Origin: JACCXG01 sp963836735
GTDB lineage: Bacteria; Acidobacteriota; Vicinamibacteria; Vicinamibacterales; 2-12-FULL-66-21
DNA length: 64,000 bases
Direction: 5' to 3'
Assembly (NCBI GenBank): GCA_963836735.1
Contig: CAWIKP010000031.1
Coordinates: 186,001-250,000 of the forward strand
Position 1 is the stretch's first letter. Each line of letters starts with the position of its first letter. The notes under the pieces were generated by a model. That model made no database searches. It saw only the letters and a program-made list of their open reading frames with translations, and had not been told where the DNA came from. Shown piece after piece: positions 62,848 through 64,000 of this stretch. The translations under genes were made by a program, and so were the position numbers.

Positions 62848-63888
62848 ATGTCCGACTACACACCCCGATGGGTCCGCGGCGGCGGCCACTGGATGACCAT
62901 CTTCTGCTGGGGCCGGGCCCGGAATTTTCCACGGCTTCCCGCGCCCGAAGAGCGGCTGTTCGAGGTCGCCGCCGACACGAAGGTCCTGGCACACTGTCAC
63001 TGGCAGCGTGTTCGCTCGAATCACCCGCTGCTCATCCTGCTGCATGGCCTGGAAGGGTCGAGTGAAGCCCACTACATGCGCGGCATCGCGGACAAGGCCT
63101 TCGCCGCCGGCTTCAACGTCATCCGGCTGAATCAGCGCAACTGCGGCGGCACCGAGCGCCTGGCGGCGGGGCTTTATCACTCCGGGCTGACTCACGATGC
63201 CGTCTTCGTCCTGCGTGAAGTCACCGCCCGCGACGGCATCACCGACGTGGTGATTGCCGGGTATTCACTCGGCGGCAACCTGGCATTGAAACTGGCCGGC
63301 GATCATGGCGACGCGCCACCTCCGGGGCTTCGCGGCGTGGCGGCGGTCTCCCCGGTGATCGAGCTCGAGGCCTGCGTGCGGGCGCTCGAGCGGCGGTCGA
63401 ATGTGATCTACCAGTGGAATTTCGTCCGCGGGTTGCGGGCGCGGATGTTGCGCAAGAACGAGTGCTTCCCCGGACGCTTTCCGATGGAGAGACTTCCCGG
63501 CATCCGGACCGTCCGCGAGTTCGACGCGGCCTTCACCGCGCCGCATTTCGGCTTTGCCAGCGCCGAGGACTATTACCATCGCGCCAGCGCCATGCGGGTC
63601 GTGAGCCGGATTCGCATCCCCGCTTTGATCCTGAGCGCCGCCGACGATCCCTTCGTCCCGGCCGAGCTCTTTCGCGCCGCCGAGCTCGCGTCCAATCCGC
63701 ACATTCGAGTGGTGGTCACGCCACACGGCGGACATTGCGGCTTCCTCGAGCACGCGTCCGGAAACGGCGACGGCTACTGGGCGGAGCGCCTCATCGTCGA
63801 ATTCGCCCGGCAGGTTCTTCCGCCTGAAGGCGGAAGCTACGGGAGCCATCCCAACAACACCTGCGAGCCACACCAACAACACTGGTAG
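62848..63888 (+). CDS. YheT-like alpha/beta hydrolase
   Basis: The 346-residue hydrolase has the AB-hydrolase-4 pattern: HPLLILLHGLEGSSEAHYMR, FNVIRLNQRNCGGTERLAAG, VVIAGYSLGGNLALKLAGDH with the nucleophile Ser, ALILSAADDPFVPAELF with Asp, and HGGHCGFLEH with His. Family members are esterases of poorly known substrate. The start ATG 62848 comes directly after the stop of the previous gene (no gap), so they are co-translated. The last 23 residues (LPPEGGSYGSHPNNTCEPHQ, then QHW) are encoded by a palindromic repeat and are probably a late addition. Confidence 0.92.
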   Translation: MSDYTPRWVRGGGHWMTIFCWGRARNFPRLPAPEERLFEVAADTKVLAHCHWQRVRSNHPLLILLHGLEGSSEAHYMRGIADKAFAAGFNVIRLNQRNCGGTERLAAGLYHSGLTHDAVFVLREVTARDGITDVVIAGYSLGGNLALKLAGDHGDAPPPGLRGVAAVSPVIELEACVRALERRSNVIYQWNFVRGLRARMLRKNECFPGRFPMERLPGIRTVREFDAAFTAPHFGFASAEDYYHRASAMRVVSRIRIPALILSAADDPFVPAELFRAAELASNPHIRVVVTPHGGHCGFLEHASGNGDGYWAERLIVEFARQVLPPEGGSYGSHPNNTCEPHQQHW

Positions 63889-63908
63889 CTTCCGCCTTTA
63901 GGCGGAAG
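63817..63908. repeat. Paired CTTCCGCC/GGCGGAAG hairpins
   Basis: The first hairpin is CTTCCGCC, TGAA, GGCGGAAG (63817-63836). The second is CTTCCGCC, TTTA, GGCGGAAG (63889-63908). The words AAGCTAC and GTAGCTT beside them make the pair a larger inverted repeat. The first copy is inside the 3' end of the YheT-like gene. A third copy of the stem is at 38228-38249. Confidence 0.75.
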
Positions 63909-63945
63909 TCCCCGTCGCACTGCGCCAGGACGTTAAACTTCCCTG

Positions 63946-64000
63946 ATGCCGCAGCGCGTATTCGTCGGGACCTCGGGCTACAACTATCCGGAGTGGCGCG
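63946..64000 (+). CDS. DUF72-family protein, partial (runs off right edge)
   Basis: Only 18 residues are visible: MPQRVFVGTSGYNYPEWR. VGTSGYxYxxWR is the start of DUF72 (YecE-like) TIM-barrel proteins, whose function is unproven. The start ATG 63946 follows a short gap after the hairpin pair. Confidence 0.75.
   Translation, partial: MPQRVFVGTSGYNYPEWR

Overview
The window is GC-rich bacterial chromosome, tightly packed on both strands. Content points to a Gram-negative soil-type heterotroph: an Omp85 protein with a TamB-like partner, OmpA, TonB, two BNR/VPS10-like secreted proteins, a prolyl oligopeptidase, and M28 and M20 peptidases. The mix resembles Acidobacteriota (Vicinamibacteria-like). 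That placement is inference from gene content; no rRNA or marker set is present. I found no tRNA, rRNA, CRISPR array, transposase, integrase or phage gene.

Layout. 1-5.4 kb: ABC-2 exporter pair, an M28/M20 peptidase, small secreted and small unknown proteins. 5.4-13.2 kb: a lone MacB-type ATPase, a membrane protein with a spermidine-synthase-like domain, a metallophosphatase, a prolyl oligopeptidase and an alpha/beta hydrolase. 13.3-24.5 kb: BNR/VPS10-like protein 1, Fpg, GtrA-like and secreted proteins, a zinc-ribbon protein, a DUF4097 lipoprotein, topoisomerase IB, a DUF3810 protein and NDH-2. 24.5-31.4 kb: TonB and TPR/CHAT-like genes overlapping by 4 bases, a Yip1-like protein, a molybdopterin oxidoreductase. 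31.6-40.7 kb: TamB-like and Omp85 genes overlapping by 4 bases, an OmpA-family porin, a KGG protein. 41-45.6 kb: YggX, then a minus-strand operon of sodium:solute symporter, radical SAM selenoprotein and ATP-grasp enzyme. 45.8-52 kb: POT transporter, LigD-type phosphoesterase with a SLOG-like partner, GH43, DUF4159 and PilZ proteins. 52-64 kb: ABC-F and YvcK, nucleotidyltransferase-like, TPM and LemA proteins, BNR/VPS10-like protein 2 with DinB, a polytopic membrane protein, a YheT-like hydrolase and the start of a DUF72 gene.

The most notable system is the operon at 41.4-45.6 kb. The radical SAM gene appears to stop at a UGA, but reading through it gives Cys-Sec-Ala-Glu-Pro, eight more residues and a second stop that overlaps the ATP-grasp start codon as ATGA. 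A 7-bp stem with an AGGUG loop lies 12 nt after the UGA, where a bacterial SECIS is expected. Transporter, selenoenzyme and ATP-grasp ligase therefore look like one functional unit of unknown product.

Two window-wide features matter to any reader. First, about half the genes are split by frameshifts, and every one I resolved except one behaves as a single extra base. Conserved sequence resumes immediately after each, so I treat these as insertion-type sequence errors and annotate whole genes across them. Second, at least twelve gaps carry degenerate tandem 7-8-mers, each with its own unit, often as inverted arms around a short core. Palindromic REP-like elements are scattered among them.
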